Under the pieces are notes generated by a model. That model saw nothing but the letters and a program-made list of their open reading frames with translations, was not told the origin of the DNA and ran no database searches. From Dasypus novemcinctus (taxonomy: Eukaryota > Chordata > Mammalia > Cingulata > Dasypodidae), in NCBI RefSeq assembly GCF_030445035.2, contig NC_080689.1:27495278-27559277 (forward strand): 64,000 nt of DNA, written 5' to 3'. This document shows, one piece after another, positions 48,946 through 60,078 of this stretch. A program made the position numbers and the translations under genes. Numbering within the stretch: the stretch's first letter is position 1; each line of letters opens with the position of its first letter.

Positions 48946-50306
48946 TTGGCTTACTAGAGCAGATTTTCTCTTTAGTTTAGGGCTTCCTGCCCTTTCTCCT
49001 TTGCTGCCTGTGCAATAGGAGCCAAGGATATAACTGGTGCTATAACCTGTGGAGGCTCAAGCTACCCTCATTGCCCCAGGGACCAATGAAGTTTCTCCCA
49101 ACTTTCTCCTTTCCCAGAGGTAGGGACAGAGTCACAGTTGTGTGGAATAATCCAAGTCGTGCAGGCCTAGACTGTAGTTGCCCAGGGAGACTGATGAAGC
49201 TTCACGCTCCTTTCTCCCCTGCCTGGGGTGTGGATGGAGGTATAGGTGTGGGCAGCAATCTCTGCAGTGCAGGTCCAAGATGACTGCAGTTGCCCCAGTA
49301 GAATTCCGATTATTCAGTTTGTGCCAGCCAAAGGTACCCTCAGTTACCTGGATAGACTGGTGTAGAGCTAGCCAGCCTCCTCCCTGCCAGAGGTGGGGCT
49401 GAAGCCTAGGCTAGAGCTGCAGGCTGATCTGGGTGAAAGAAAGAGGTTCTTACCATCACTGTGATATTTGGTCAGGCTGGCTTCCCCTCAGGCTGGGGGT
49501 GGAGTAAAATGGTGGCCACCAGCCTCTTTCCAACTTGGACAAATTCACATCCCAGTTGTTCCTAGGGTTATTCCTTAGCCATCTGAGTATACCAATCAGT
49601 AGCTGAAATGGGCAGCCAACCTCTCCTCCTCCCGTTTTTGCGAAATGGAGCTTCCAATTCCAGTCACAGCACAGCTCCTGGGTGGCTTGCACCACCACAG
49701 TAGGACAATCACCAGCCCTCGTGGCTTGGCTAGCCATTTCCCGGAGAGGCTGGCGCAGGTCCCTTCAGCTTCCTCCCTGTTGGAGGTGGCACTGGGGCCT
49801 AGGCTAGAGCTGCAATCTGACCTGGATGGAAAGAAGCCGGTCCCCACCAGTACTGCCATTTTCAGTATGTCCTGCTTCCCCTCGTGCCAGGCGCAGAGTT
49901 AAGCTGGTGGCTCTTTCTGATTTGGACAGGCTCAAACTTTAGCTGTTCTCAGGATTATACTTTAGCCTGCTGAATTTTACTCATCAGTAGCTGAAGTTGG
50001 TGCCCAACCATCTCTTCCTCCTCTGTTTTTGCGAAGTGAAACTTTCAATTTCGGCCGCAGAATAGCTCCCGAGGTGGCTCGTGCCTCTGGTGGAGGATGG
50101 GCACTGGCCTCTGGGGTGTGGAGTGCTCTACTCACGAGTCTTCTCTGCAGATGGGCAGCCTCCTTCTTCCATTCCTTCAAGGATGTTGCAGGATGCCCTT
50201 CTGGCCGCCAGAAGCCCCCAACAGGTGCTTCAGTTAGCTCAGATAGCTCTGTGTGTTTACTAACTGCCCTGTGGCAGGAGCTGATTCTAGGAGCTCCTTC
50301 TCTGCT

Positions 50307-50315
50307 GCCATCTTG
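50307..50315 (-). promoter_or_regulatory. YY1-like site at the 5' end of the HAL1-like element
   Basis: CAAGATGGC on the - strand, at the position where L1 5' ends carry a YY1 site that sets transcript start. The role is inferred from L1 biology. Confidence 0.5.
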
Positions 50316-50344
50316 CTGTAATCTTTCATGCTCACATAATTTTA

Positions 50345-51300
50345 CCAGTGCTGGAAGGTCTACTTAAGATACTGCCTTCCACTAATGTGTGGAGAATTCT
50401 AAACTCGGTCCCATTAGTTTTAAATGTAGGTTAAGCCATTATCTCTCTGGAAAGTTCCAGGTTAAATGCAAATCATTGTTCACACATATTAGTACCTTAC
50501 CATGAGTTAGTTTATTAATATAGCTGGTGAATTATTTAGTTACGTTTGATAGTTGTAGTTATCCTGGTTGCACAACAGGGACACCTATGTCCTAGGCCAG
50601 ATGAATTAAATCAGAGCTGGGGGTCATAGAGGGGTGGAGAATAGGCATCAGTGTTTTTAAAAAGCTTCCAAAATGATTTTAGTATGAAGTAAGAAATGCA
50701 AAGTTTTTTCAAGAGGATTGTGATGGCAGCAGAAGGGAGTATGGGTGTTTGGAAAAGGTCTGACTTCTAGGCACTGCTCAGAGAGAGAGAGCTCATGTAA
50801 TGTATGAAGAACTAGGCAACTGGTTAACAGGAGAAGGTGCTTAGAAATAAGATAAACCAAAAGGAAGTGCGGAGCACCCAGGTCACAAGTTGGACGTGAG
50901 ATGGCTTATTTGGTTTAGAATTCATGTTAACCTTTAATTTTCCTTAAAGAAGGTGAGCCTTGACACTGCATTTTCTCTATCCAAAACACATAGCTCATTT
51001 TTTCAATTTTTATATAGTAGACTTTTGCTCTGTCAAGTGCCCAGAGACAATTTAATATGAAGTGACCACTTATTCATATCCATTCATTCTTCTATGCATT
51101 CTAGTTTCTCTCCTTTATCAATTGAGAAAGTTAGAAACAGATATATATCCAGCTCTCGCTGGTTGAACATCTCAACGAAATACTTTCACTGAATTATCTC
51201 CCTAGATCAAAACATGGATAACACTTCTGTATTTTCACAAACTACAATGAAGGCACTATCCGCTTTTTACTACTGAATGTTCCTTATGTGAATTATTTTA
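50345..51300. other. THUMPD2 intron, nothing recognisable
   Basis: Intronic sequence between the HAL1-like element and a MIR. No gene, RNA or repeat family could be named. Confidence 0.45.
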
Positions 51301-51304
51301 TTGT

Positions 51305-51460
51305 TTGGTAGCTGTGTGATTTTGAGGGAGTTAACATCTCTGGGCCTCAGTTTCCTTATCTATAATGTGTAGGGGAAAACACACACCAGGCAAGTTTTTT
51401 GTGAGGACCAGAAATAAATAACCTAGAGCAGTGACTGAGACATAGTAGGTATTCAAATTC
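51305..51460 (-). mobile_element. MIR SINE, antisense
   Basis: 'ggtagctgtgtgattttgagggagttaacatctctgggcctcagtttccttatctataatg' is the antisense MIR core. Confidence 0.75.
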
Positions 51461-51663
51461 CAGACAGCAATAAAATTTTTTTCTGAAGAAAATTTGTAGC
51501 ATAATATCTCTCAAATACGAAATTCTTATCTGAAACCTTTAAAAAGTTAAGATAAAAAAAACTCTGGGAAACTACTCAATCAAACCTTAGCTGAAGAGTT
51601 ATGATATATTTTGGTTAAATGCCCAAATAACTCAAAGTTATGGAAATAAATTCAATAACTTAC

Positions 51664-51772
51664 CTTTCCATTTCCTGTAGAATGTTTGTGATATCCTTTC
51701 CTAACTTGAACTTTTTCCCAAATGGAATGTCAGAAATAATAATATCAACACTTTCTGAAGGCAATGGCAATT
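51664..51772 (-). CDS. THUMPD2: THUMPD2, penultimate coding exon (methyltransferase motif IV)
   Basis: It encodes ELPLPSESVDIIISDIPFGK followed by a helix with LGKDITNILQEME. SDIPFG is motif IV of this methyltransferase family (the D/N-x-P-F/Y-G signature), which contacts the target guanine. The acceptor is TTTTCTCTGATTTCCGTGTTTCAG and the donor GGTA. Its 109 bases begin with AA, finishing the Glu codon started by G at the end of the 58203-58317 exon. It ends AG, beginning the Arg codon finished in the last exon. The phases fit exactly, and the frame is intact. The exon is small and isolated, about 10 kb from the last exon and 6.4 kb from the one before. Confidence 0.96.
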
Positions 51773-53159
51773 CTGAAACACGGAAATCAGAGAAAACTGT
51801 TAGAGTTATAGGTATCAGAATTTAATGTGAAAATTGAAGTACAGAGAATTATTGTTGTATAATAAATAAACTTTAGGATTGCTAATAGATTCTAAGGAAT
51901 TACAGGATTCTGAAATGCTTTCAGAATCCCTCAAGATTTAAATGGTACAATTACTGTGTTCTCTTCTTTGAAAATGTTCTTTTCCAGGTATGATAAAATG
52001 ATGGAAGAATTCTAAACTTATTACATGACTAGAAAGTTGCCATATCCAGAAAGATATTAAGTTTTCTATAAAACCTTTTACTAAATTATTTTCTATAACT
52101 TTGTTTCCTTTTTCATAGTTATATATAACTCTGCATGTATGTATATCTATTTGTTTTTAAGGTACAGAATCCACAGCTTTCATTACATTTTTAAAAGGGA
52201 CTTGAAAAAGTTAAGGACTTTTATTCAAGTATAAGACCAAATAATCAATACATTGAATATCATCAATAAAATTAAATATGTTTATTACATGTAAATTTCT
52301 TAACATTTTCTTCTCAAAAACTAGATTATTGTAAGGTAAAAAACACAATCTTAACATCCATGTTTTCTGATTACACTTCATTTTACTTATTTCAATTCTT
52401 ACCTTGTTTAAGTTAGATATTCATTAGGTAGAAGATGTCCCAATTTTCACTATGAATAATATCTAATTCTGTATAAATGTAATATAATTTAAAGATTCTT
52501 TAGTATACCAAGAACCACCGAATAGTGTATACATTTGTTGGCAGAAAATTTAAAATAAAACAAAAAATATCCTTTGTCATTTGAGAAAGTGAAGTCTAAC
52601 AACCACTTGCTAGATTTCTCCTAGTTCTAACCTGAGAAGAACAGAAGAAAGCAGAGTAGATTAGGAAATAAGTATCAGAAGAATATCTTAAATATAGGCA
52701 GAAATTCTTTTTTCCAAGATGTTTTAAATTTATGCACTTAGTTTTGGGGTGTTCATATTGGACACATCCATTTGAATACTATTTCTAAGCTTTCACTATT
52801 GTAGACACTGAATAGGAAATGAAGACAATTATGCTTATCAAATACTTTACACATATGAGGACCCATGCAGGAAATTTACTCTTGAGTTTAATCTCAAGTC
52901 TTTTTTGTACTTTACAATAATGAAAGTACAAACCAACATCAATTAGGGGCTAGGCAACTTAGTGTCAAATTTTCTCAATCTGCTGATAATTCTTTTCTTC
53001 TGGTCAGTCTTCATTTTTAACTGCAGCTTTCTTACTTTATATTGTATTCTTTACTGCTTAACTAATTTTAGTAGTTGGAGGCAGAAGAGAATAATTTTTT
53101 AAAAAATCCAAAAAACTCATGAGTATCATCTTCCCAAAGAGCATAAAATAATCTGAGCT

Positions 53160-53375
53160 CTTGTTGATGTTGTAGATGGCAGGTTCTGGTGTCTGACAGC
53201 CTGAGTTTGGTTCTGCCACTTACTAGCTTTGGCACTTTGGGAAATTGCTGTTTCAGTTTCCTCATTTGTATAATGGGATAATAGTACCTACACCTCAGAT
53301 ATAAAGTTAGTAAATGAAGTAATATAGAAAGCATGCCTGGCATCTAGTTAACATTCAATACATGCTAGCTATTAC
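53160..53375 (-). mobile_element. MIR SINE, antisense
   Basis: 'ttctgccacttactagctttggcactttgggaaattgctgtttcagtttcctcatttgtataatgggataatagtacctac' is a well-kept antisense MIR. Confidence 0.85.
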
Positions 53376-53549
53376 TGTGGTAACTATTTACAATGTCCTC
53401 TCTAATGCCTACTCAGGTAGAGAATCAGGGAGTCTGAATCCTTCCAAGAAGCTCCAAAGACTATAGCACTTCCTTCTCACAGTTTCTCAAAGGACAAGGC
53501 AGGGCAACTACTTCCAGGTGGGTTTTTCCCCACTCTCCTTTCCTCTATC

Positions 53550-53760
53550 AGTGGTTCTCAAAGCATGGTCCCAGTAAGCAGTGTCAGTTTCACCTGGGAA
53601 TGTTTTAGAACTGCAAGGGTTCAACCCCACCCTGGACCTACTTTAGCTTTACATCAGAATCAAATGAACGGATTTTTAAAAGATTGTTGGCCCCACCTTC
53701 AGAGTTTCTGATGCAAAAGCTCCTAAAACCATGAGCACTTAATGCAAAAGAGAGCATACA
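53550..53760 (+). mobile_element. MER20-like hAT-Charlie DNA transposon
   Basis: 'cagtggttctcaaagcatggtcccagtaagcagtgtcagtttcacctggg' opens the element, followed by 'caaccccaccctggacctactttagc' and 'cagagtttctgatgc'. This fits MER20. Confidence 0.7.
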
Positions 53761-55664
53761 GTAAAATCTTTTTTTTTTTAATCTTTTCAATTATTAAACA
53801 CTTTGAGCTGCCTGTGAACAGTTTGCTTGTAAGTAAGGAGCTAAGATTCTGAAATAGAAATACATAGTTCAAAACAAGTAAAAATCATCTTTTTTGCCTC
53901 TACAGGATGATTCAAGAACCTGAAAATATATCTTAGTCTTAAACAAAAGTCTTGAACAAAAGAACTGCCCTATTCCTACTTCTTTCCAGGAGAAAAATGG
54001 GTAAGAACTGATTCAATTTCAGGATTACAGCCCTCATATGTTTTCTTCTGTTAGATGCTCAAGAGCCTTCAAGATCTTTTCATGTATTATAATCAGACAA
54101 AAGAGTAAGATTTGAAAATGTTTCCATACTAAAATGACAGCTTATCTGGGCATAATATTCTTGGTCACACTTTGCATCAGAGCCTTGTAAACAACCATTA
54201 TTCTGTTGGCTATTGATCTATAACTGTTTCTTTTTTTGGTGCCATATTTTGCCCTTTCCTTGTTTGGATGCAGCTGAATTTTTTCTTCTATTTTTACTCT
54301 TCTTTTTTCATTTAATAAATGCAGGAGAATTCTTTAATGAAATTTTAATCTGCCACCTTAATCCATTAGTCTATTTTAATTAGTCTTAAATATACAAAAT
54401 GTAGCTTGGCACCTGGATTGGGTATTCAAATAATTTATAGCACAAACAAGTATACCTCTGAGAATAAGGGGGTGAAAAATAAAATTTTATACTTTTTGTA
54501 AGATCTATTGTTCAATAAATTGGTTTATTATGGTGGACCTATAAATAGTTGAATTTAAACACTTTTTAAAAGTGAAATCCTTTAAATTTTTTAATTAATT
54601 TTTTCATAAAACTGCCTGCAATGTTCAAGGTTTAATCTTTTGATTCAATTCTATTTCTTTCATATGGAAAGTATAACTGTTTTAGATCTCCAGTTCTTAG
54701 TCTCTCCACTCATAGTATTTTGAACAAATATTTTCACAATACAAACTCAATTTAAGTTGCCTCTATTCTTTCAATTTTTTAAAAAGATGTAGATGCTTGA
54801 AAATCAAAGGCTTTCTCAATTTCATTCCATTATAGAATATACACTTATCCAATTAAAATGAAGAGAGCAACCACAAGCTTCTTCTCATAAGGTATCCCAG
54901 AGTGTATTTACAGAATTTCAGAATCAAATCTTGTATGTTATAGAGCTCTCACCATTTTAGTTTAAGTTCTTCCTTTGGTGTTTTTATGGATATATTTCAA
55001 TGTTGTCTTCTTGCAAGTTTTGTTTGTAATATCTGCAATTCACCAAAAATTTTAGAAGCTACAATATTTGTGGTACATTTGCTGTATTCATTGATTACAG
55101 ATTTCCAGTGGATTCTGAACAAAATGCAACTACAATTATGCAACTTGTTTACAAAAGTTTTTAGCACTACTGTAGTACACTATGGCTGATTTATAAACAT
55201 TTTAAAACCCAACTGACAAATGGGTAAGCGAAGAGAGAATGCCTGCTCTACCACACCAAAGTGACTTTTTGCATACAACCATCTTCAGCACAAATATTTT
55301 GCAGTTCAGTTACTATGTACATTTAAAATAAATCTTGATTATTTTGATATCTTAAGTTTCTATTTCAATTGATAGAACATCACAGCTTGTTTGGATATAA
55401 CTATGAATTTTGTGGGTACCACACCAAATTTCAAGTACATTTCTGCTCTAAAGGCTTCTTTAATAAGAATATTATTATTCTTTTACCATGGATATGGTTC
55501 CCCAAATCAATGCATAAACAGGTATACATGCAATGCTGAACTTTTAAACTGAATTTAAAATAGCATTTATAATCATGAAAGATGTTTCATTTTTGACAGA
55601 ATAAAACTTCCTAAACTTTCAAGCCTTGGGAAAAAAAAAAAGCTGAACCATTGCTGGAATTGAC

Positions 55665-55928
55665 TTAACTTTGTTTTTCTTCTTGAAGGCTGATGACAGT
55701 AACAAAAAAACTGGCAACATTTAACTGTCTGCGAAGGTCTAGTGCTAATGGAGCCAACACTTTAACAGCTATTGCTTCAAAGTGAGCACAGTTTAAAGGC
55801 TAGACATTTGATCTAAATGAAAGGTCATGCTTCACAAATGATTTAAATGCATTTTCTTCAGTTGCAAGTGATAAATAGATGTCTTTGGGCTCAGTCTTCT
55901 TAAAATAACCATCAAGTTTTAAAGTTAA
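55665..55928 (-). pseudogene. Coding-like segment of unknown origin, probable retrocopy
   Basis: The - strand carries 88 codons with one internal TAG and normal protein composition: GYFKKTEPKDIYLSLATEEN, FKSFVKHDLSFRSN, stop, NCAHFEAIAVKVLAPLALDL, ASFFVTVISLQEEKQ, stop. I do not recognise the protein. Upstream (to about 56010) a shifted frame continues. Downstream on the - strand (to about 54800) lies AT-rich text that reads like a long 3' UTR. This fits a decayed processed pseudogene in the intron. No clear A tail or target duplication was found. Confidence 0.4.
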
Positions 55929-56974
55929 TGCTAGATCCTTCTATAAACAGATTTATATCCTCCAGTTTTCATTTGGTCAGTGGTATCACCATGGCACTCA
56001 GAATGGATGGTAAACATTAAAAAACATTTAATGCAAGTTATGTGTTCATTTGCTTTCTTGAGAAACTGAAATTTAGTAATGAAAAAGTATGCACTTTAAA
56101 AAACTTACTATTGCTGAGTTTTTGTAATAAAGAAGTATTACCAAACAATGAAGAAGGATTTATAGCATACAGAGAGTACGTCATTGTGGCAAGAGCACTG
56201 ACAACTCTCCATTGTAAGCTTAGCATCTTATTTCCTACATTTATCATTTCCCACATTTCTCAATGGGCAGCCTGGCAGCTTCGTGAATCTAGTAGAATAA
56301 GGCCTTGGCTGTAAGACATCTGGCTGGAACACCCAGGGGCTGGACAGTATTAGAGGAAAACATACACTGGCATGAAATAAAATGCAGTCACCACCTTATA
56401 GAAAGCCTATAGTTATCCTGAAAAAACAAAACAACAAACTATACTCTTACAAGGGCTAAAATGACAGTTGAGAATAACGCATGGCTATTATCATAAAATC
56501 TTTCACTGAAGTGATGAGGGAAGGCCATAGAATGTCTAAATAGGAGCAAAATCATTCCCATTTATCAGTCTAGAATGTTGTTTTAATTAAATCACAAATG
56601 TTTTTTTTTTTTGCTCAAATCTGTGTATTTAACAGCTCTCCATCTTATACCAAGAATATCTGTAGTTTAAAAAAAAATGCCTAACTAATGACTAATTGTT
56701 TTGTCTAAAGACAGCTTATAACAATGCTCATTTGATTCCAAGTTATCGTGATTAAGGCTTAAGTTTCTGCATGTTAAATCACTGTCTCCTTTTATACTAG
56801 TAGAGTTACAGAATAAAGTAAATGTTACTTTAAAAAGTAGAAAAAATAAAGGTATTAAAGTACTCAAAGGAGAATGAAGACCATGATTTTGCAGAAACAC
56901 AAATTATGATTGAAAGAATTACCATCTTCCTAGACAGGTTTGATGCCTACAGAGGTCTTTAATTCATGCCATGT

Positions 56975-57185
56975 TAGACACTGTACTTTATATGATTATG
57001 TAAGATAAAAAGTGTGACTATAATCCTATGAAATAGGTATTATTATCATTGTATTGTTGATGAGAAAATACCCACAGAGTCAGTATTTCCCTGAAGGTCG
57101 CACAATGAATAAGCAGAGGTGGAGCCAGGATTTATACTCAGGTCTGTGGGACTCTAATTCTATGCATGTCCTAATCACTAGAGTT
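56975..57185 (+). mobile_element. MIR SINE
   Basis: 'catgttagacactgtac...aatcctatgaaataggtattattatc...ggtcgcacaatgaataagcagaggtggagccaggatttatactcaggtctg' is a diverged MIR. Confidence 0.75.
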
Positions 57186-58202
57186 GAAAGGGGTGCGGTC
57201 CTCAAGCTTGTCAGAGGCTGAGGAAGGGATTTGTGGGTCTCATCAGTCTAAATGGTGTTTGTGATAAGAGCTCTTAAAGGTAAGACTTCTTAAGGAAGGA
57301 AGTCCACACTCTGCTCTGGCTAGAATGTCCCCTCTGAAGTAGAAACTAATTTTTCCTACTTTTCCACCACAACAAATAAAAGGTATTTTAAACAATATTT
57401 TGTTTCCTGGATTATAGGTTTAATACCAGGACCTACCTACTACCTCTTCAATGCTAAAAGAGTATAATTTTCTCAGCTGGGAATTTTTTTTTTTTTTTCG
57501 GGGGTAGGAGGGTATATAAAAATCTAAATGCAGTGAATCTTGGGGAAATATTAGTTTGATTGGACTCAGACTTGATTCCTAGTCACATCTGTCACTGCCA
57601 ATTCCCCATCAGTAAATAAGGGATAATGTTTTCCCTCTCAGGGTGACCTTCCCTGTCCTTCCCTGGATTTAGAATCAAAGACCTGGTTTAGCAACCCAGG
57701 ACAGTTAGCTACCCTTCTCTTTTATGGTACAAGAGCATTGTTCAATGTGGGGTAGAGGGGAGAGAAAGTAATTCAGAACATTTCATATAGTTATCTGAAA
57801 GAAATTCAGGTTTCTAATATTACTATATTATTCTATTTATTTTATTCACATATTAAGTGATCCATGGTTATATGAAAAATGGTTCAGATGTATTTACACA
57901 TCTTAAAAAGGTATGCTTATACCAAAATGCTTAGAAAACTATGTAAGTGCTGCTCCCCAATAATGAATCATTTGAAATTATATATATGAAATTACAATAC
58001 TATTTTATTTTGGTTTACTAAAGGTAAAATTATAATAATTATTATTAATAATTTATAAATACTAAAGGTAAAATGAATGTGAGTCCCACAGATACATAAC
58101 AAGGTAAAAGTAATTAAACTTTTACTTACAGAAAGTGTCGTTATATTGATTCTATATTTACACATTTTCATTTTCCACAATTTTGCATTTTTAATATCTT
58201 AC

Positions 58203-58317
58203 CTATAACAGAGACTTTAAGTAACTCAATTTTATCCTTTAGGCCTGCAGCTTTCAGGTTGTCACATGCACCCAGTAGCTGCGAGTCACTGACGTCAGCA
58301 CCCACATAATACGCATC
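58203..58317 (-). CDS. THUMPD2: THUMPD2, coding exon with SAM-pocket motifs II/III
   Basis: It encodes DAYYVGADVSDSQLLGACDN, then LKAAGLKDKIELLKVSVI. YYVGADVSD is the second beta strand of the Rossmann-like fold, with the acidic residue that binds the ribose of SAM. The acceptor TTCCTCATAG and donor GGTAAGAT are sound. It begins on a codon boundary, matching the end of the exon at 58780-58851, and leaves one base (G) for the next exon. The frame is intact. A short intron (462 bases) separates it from the exon before. Confidence 0.96.
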
Positions 58318-58779
58318 CTATGAGGAAAGAAAGTCGTATTTTAAATATAAATAAAACTGTTAGGTATTTTACGTAGTTAAGAAAATTCACTTACATTTTC
58401 TCAAATGATGAAAATGAATGGCTAATTTAGGCTAAAACCAAACAAAGTATTCCCTTAAAGTGATATTAACCAAAAAAAATAAACGTTTTCTTAAAATTTT
58501 TAAATGTTAGTATTTTACATTACAATTACAAATGCCTGAAGAGTTTGGGGATCTTTATAATTTAGACTGTACCTAATTACTGGAATTCTCTCACAATTTT
58601 CTAAATTTATCACAGTATTTAAAGAAATAACATAGTAATGTAATTAACCATTATTTATTTTGACTACAGTAAAGAGCAACGCATATAATTAAAAATAATA
58701 ATCTCCAGTAGACAATCTACTTGTAAATAACTGTTAAGAGGACACACAGACTCACAGCTTCAATAACTTTAGAACTTAC
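58318..58779 (-). other. Short THUMPD2 intron
   Basis: 462 bases, GTAAGT donor and CATAG acceptor, AT-rich, no repeat seen. Confidence 0.9.
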
Positions 58780-58851
58780 TGGCCATTCTTTAGCAGCTTC
58801 CAAAAGTATTGTTCCAAATCCACACATTGGATCTAAAACAAATGCACCAGC
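58780..58851 (-). CDS. THUMPD2: THUMPD2, coding exon with methyltransferase motif I
   Basis: A 72-base exon encoding AGAFVLDPMCGFGTILLEAA and KEWP. DPMCGFGT is motif I of the THUMP-type methyltransferases, the glycine-rich loop that binds SAM. The acceptor is CTAG before GCT and the donor GTAAGT follows CCA, so it starts and ends on codon boundaries. With the three exons downstream it gives about 206 residues, matching the C-terminal part of a protein of about 503 residues. The earlier exons, with the THUMP RNA-binding domain, are not seen before the right edge and should lie beyond it. THUMPD3 has a related motif but different flanking residues. Confidence 0.96.
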
Positions 58852-59185
58852 CTAGAAACAGATATATTGATGGAGGTATTATTAAATCTGCCATAATGGT
58901 TTTATAAAAGAAGCCTGAAACTTGAGGTGTTAATATTTCAAGAATGAAGTTTCCTTTTACACTTATTTGGCATTTCGGGTAGTTAAAAGCCCTGAGGCAG
59001 GCATAGTTACGGCAGTCTTGAAGACTAGCAAGGAGCAGCGTCGCCTCACAGTGAGTGGGAGGGCTAATGTGGCTGTAATAACAGGGAGGACCCTGCGTGA
59101 GTCCACCAATGTGGGCTAGGTTATGCTGCATGCAGTAACTTCCAAACCTTAGAGGTTTAGAGCAACATGTAGCAACATGGTGGTT

Positions 59186-59600
59186 CCTCCAAAAAGTTTA
59201 ATGCAGAAATACCATATGACTGAGTACTTCTACTTTTAGGTATAAACTCAAAGTAAAAACAGGTCTCAAACAGACACTGTTTCATAGTAGTATCTTCATA
59301 GTAGTCAAAAGCCAAAGACAACCTAAGTGTTCATCAACAGAGAAATTGATAAACAAAAGTGATGTATACATGCACACTGGAATATTATTTGGCCCTAGGA
59401 AAGAACGAAGTTCTAAGACATGATGCAACATGGAAGAACCTTGAAAATGCCATGCTCCATGAAATAAGCAAGACATATAAGGACAAATATTGTATGATGT
59501 CACTTAGATGTCTAGAAATAGTAAATTCATAGAGCTAGAAGGTAGATTAGAGGTTACCAGTGGAAATGGGGGATGGCAGAAAGAGTGTGGATATGGAGTG
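59186..59600 (+). mobile_element. L1 3' end fragment, sense
   Basis: 'taatgcagaaataccatatgactgag', 'cctaagtgttcatcaacagagaaattgataaacaaaag', 'ggaatattatttggcc', 'acatggaagaaccttgaaaatgcc' and 'gtgatgtcacttagatg'-type text match the L1M 3' end. It lies in the THUMPD2 intron. Confidence 0.75.
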
Positions 59601-59689
59601 TGTATAAAAAAACTAATTTAAAAATAACCCCAAACAGTAACAACATACCACACTGCCTGTCTGTGCATCTGGAACTTCTGTTCCTCACT

Positions 59690-59960
59690 CTGAACCCAAA
59701 AGGATCAAGTTGCCACTATCTAGAGCGCTGCCATCACTGTGGCAGAGGGAAAGCACAGCTAACTGTGCACTCGCTCTTAAAGCTGCCACCAGAAGAGCCA
59801 CCAACAGCTGACTGGCTAAAGCTTGCCAGACACATGGCCACACACAATTTCAAGGGTCCAGGGAAGTGTAACTGTACTGTACCTGGGAAGAAAAAAGGAA
59901 ATTTGGAGGAAAATGAATTACTCCTACTCTGGGGATCATATCATTTTTTAAAATGTAGGT
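59690..59960 (+). mobile_element. Possible old LTR-type repeat
   Basis: 'cagacacatggccacacacaatttcaagggtccagggaagtgtaac' resembles a common mammalian repeat segment. The family is not assigned. Confidence 0.35.
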
Positions 59961-59981
59961 ACTAAGAGAATTCTGGATTCT

Positions 59982-60078
59982 GTTTATGGCCATATCACCC
60001 TGAATGTGCCCAATGTTATCTGATCTCGGAAGCTAAGCAGGGTCAGGCCTGGTTAGTACTTGGATTTTGGGAGAATAC
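59982..60078 (+). pseudogene. 5S rRNA pseudogene
   Basis: Starts at the 5' end of 5S rRNA (GTTTATGGCCATATCACCCT) and keeps 'tctgatctcggaagctaagcagggtc' and 'ggcctggttagtacttggat' almost unchanged. It then loses about 11 bases before 'gggagaatacagg'. The internal control region is mostly present. It sits within an antisense L2, and GGATTCT on both sides (59975-59981 and 60079-60086) suggests retroposition. It is not a functional 5S gene. Confidence 0.9.

Larger units (their letters stand above)
45794..50329 (-). mobile_element. Full-length HAL1-like L1, antisense, with target duplications
   Basis: Read on the - strand, it starts at 50329 with an L1-type 5' end holding CAAGATGGC (50307-50315) and a GC-richer 5' UTR to about 48950. 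An ORF1 with coiled coil and RNA-binding region follows (48945 down to about 48100), then only the 3' end of ORF2 (about 47950-47240), then a 3' UTR of three tandem units (45794-46530). The endonuclease and reverse transcriptase parts of ORF2 are missing, which is what 'half-L1' (HAL1) elements look like. GCTCATATAATT (45782-45793) and GCTCACATAATT (50330-50341) are the target duplication with one mismatch. A DAS-SINE (46677-47027) sits inside. It lies in the last THUMPD2 intron, sense to the gene. Confidence 0.85.
51773..58202 (-). other. THUMPD2 intron between exons 58203 and 51772
   Basis: A 6.4 kb AT-rich intron with MIR, MER20 and another MIR (listed separately) and a coding-like segment at 55665-55928. 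A weak L1-antisense resemblance near 54130-54240 is too short to call. No further THUMPD2 exon is needed, because the phases of the flanking exons match. Confidence 0.8.

Noticed and set aside
59982-60078. A functional 5S rRNA gene
   Set aside because: The 3' third is deleted, no T-run terminator follows, and it lies in an L2.
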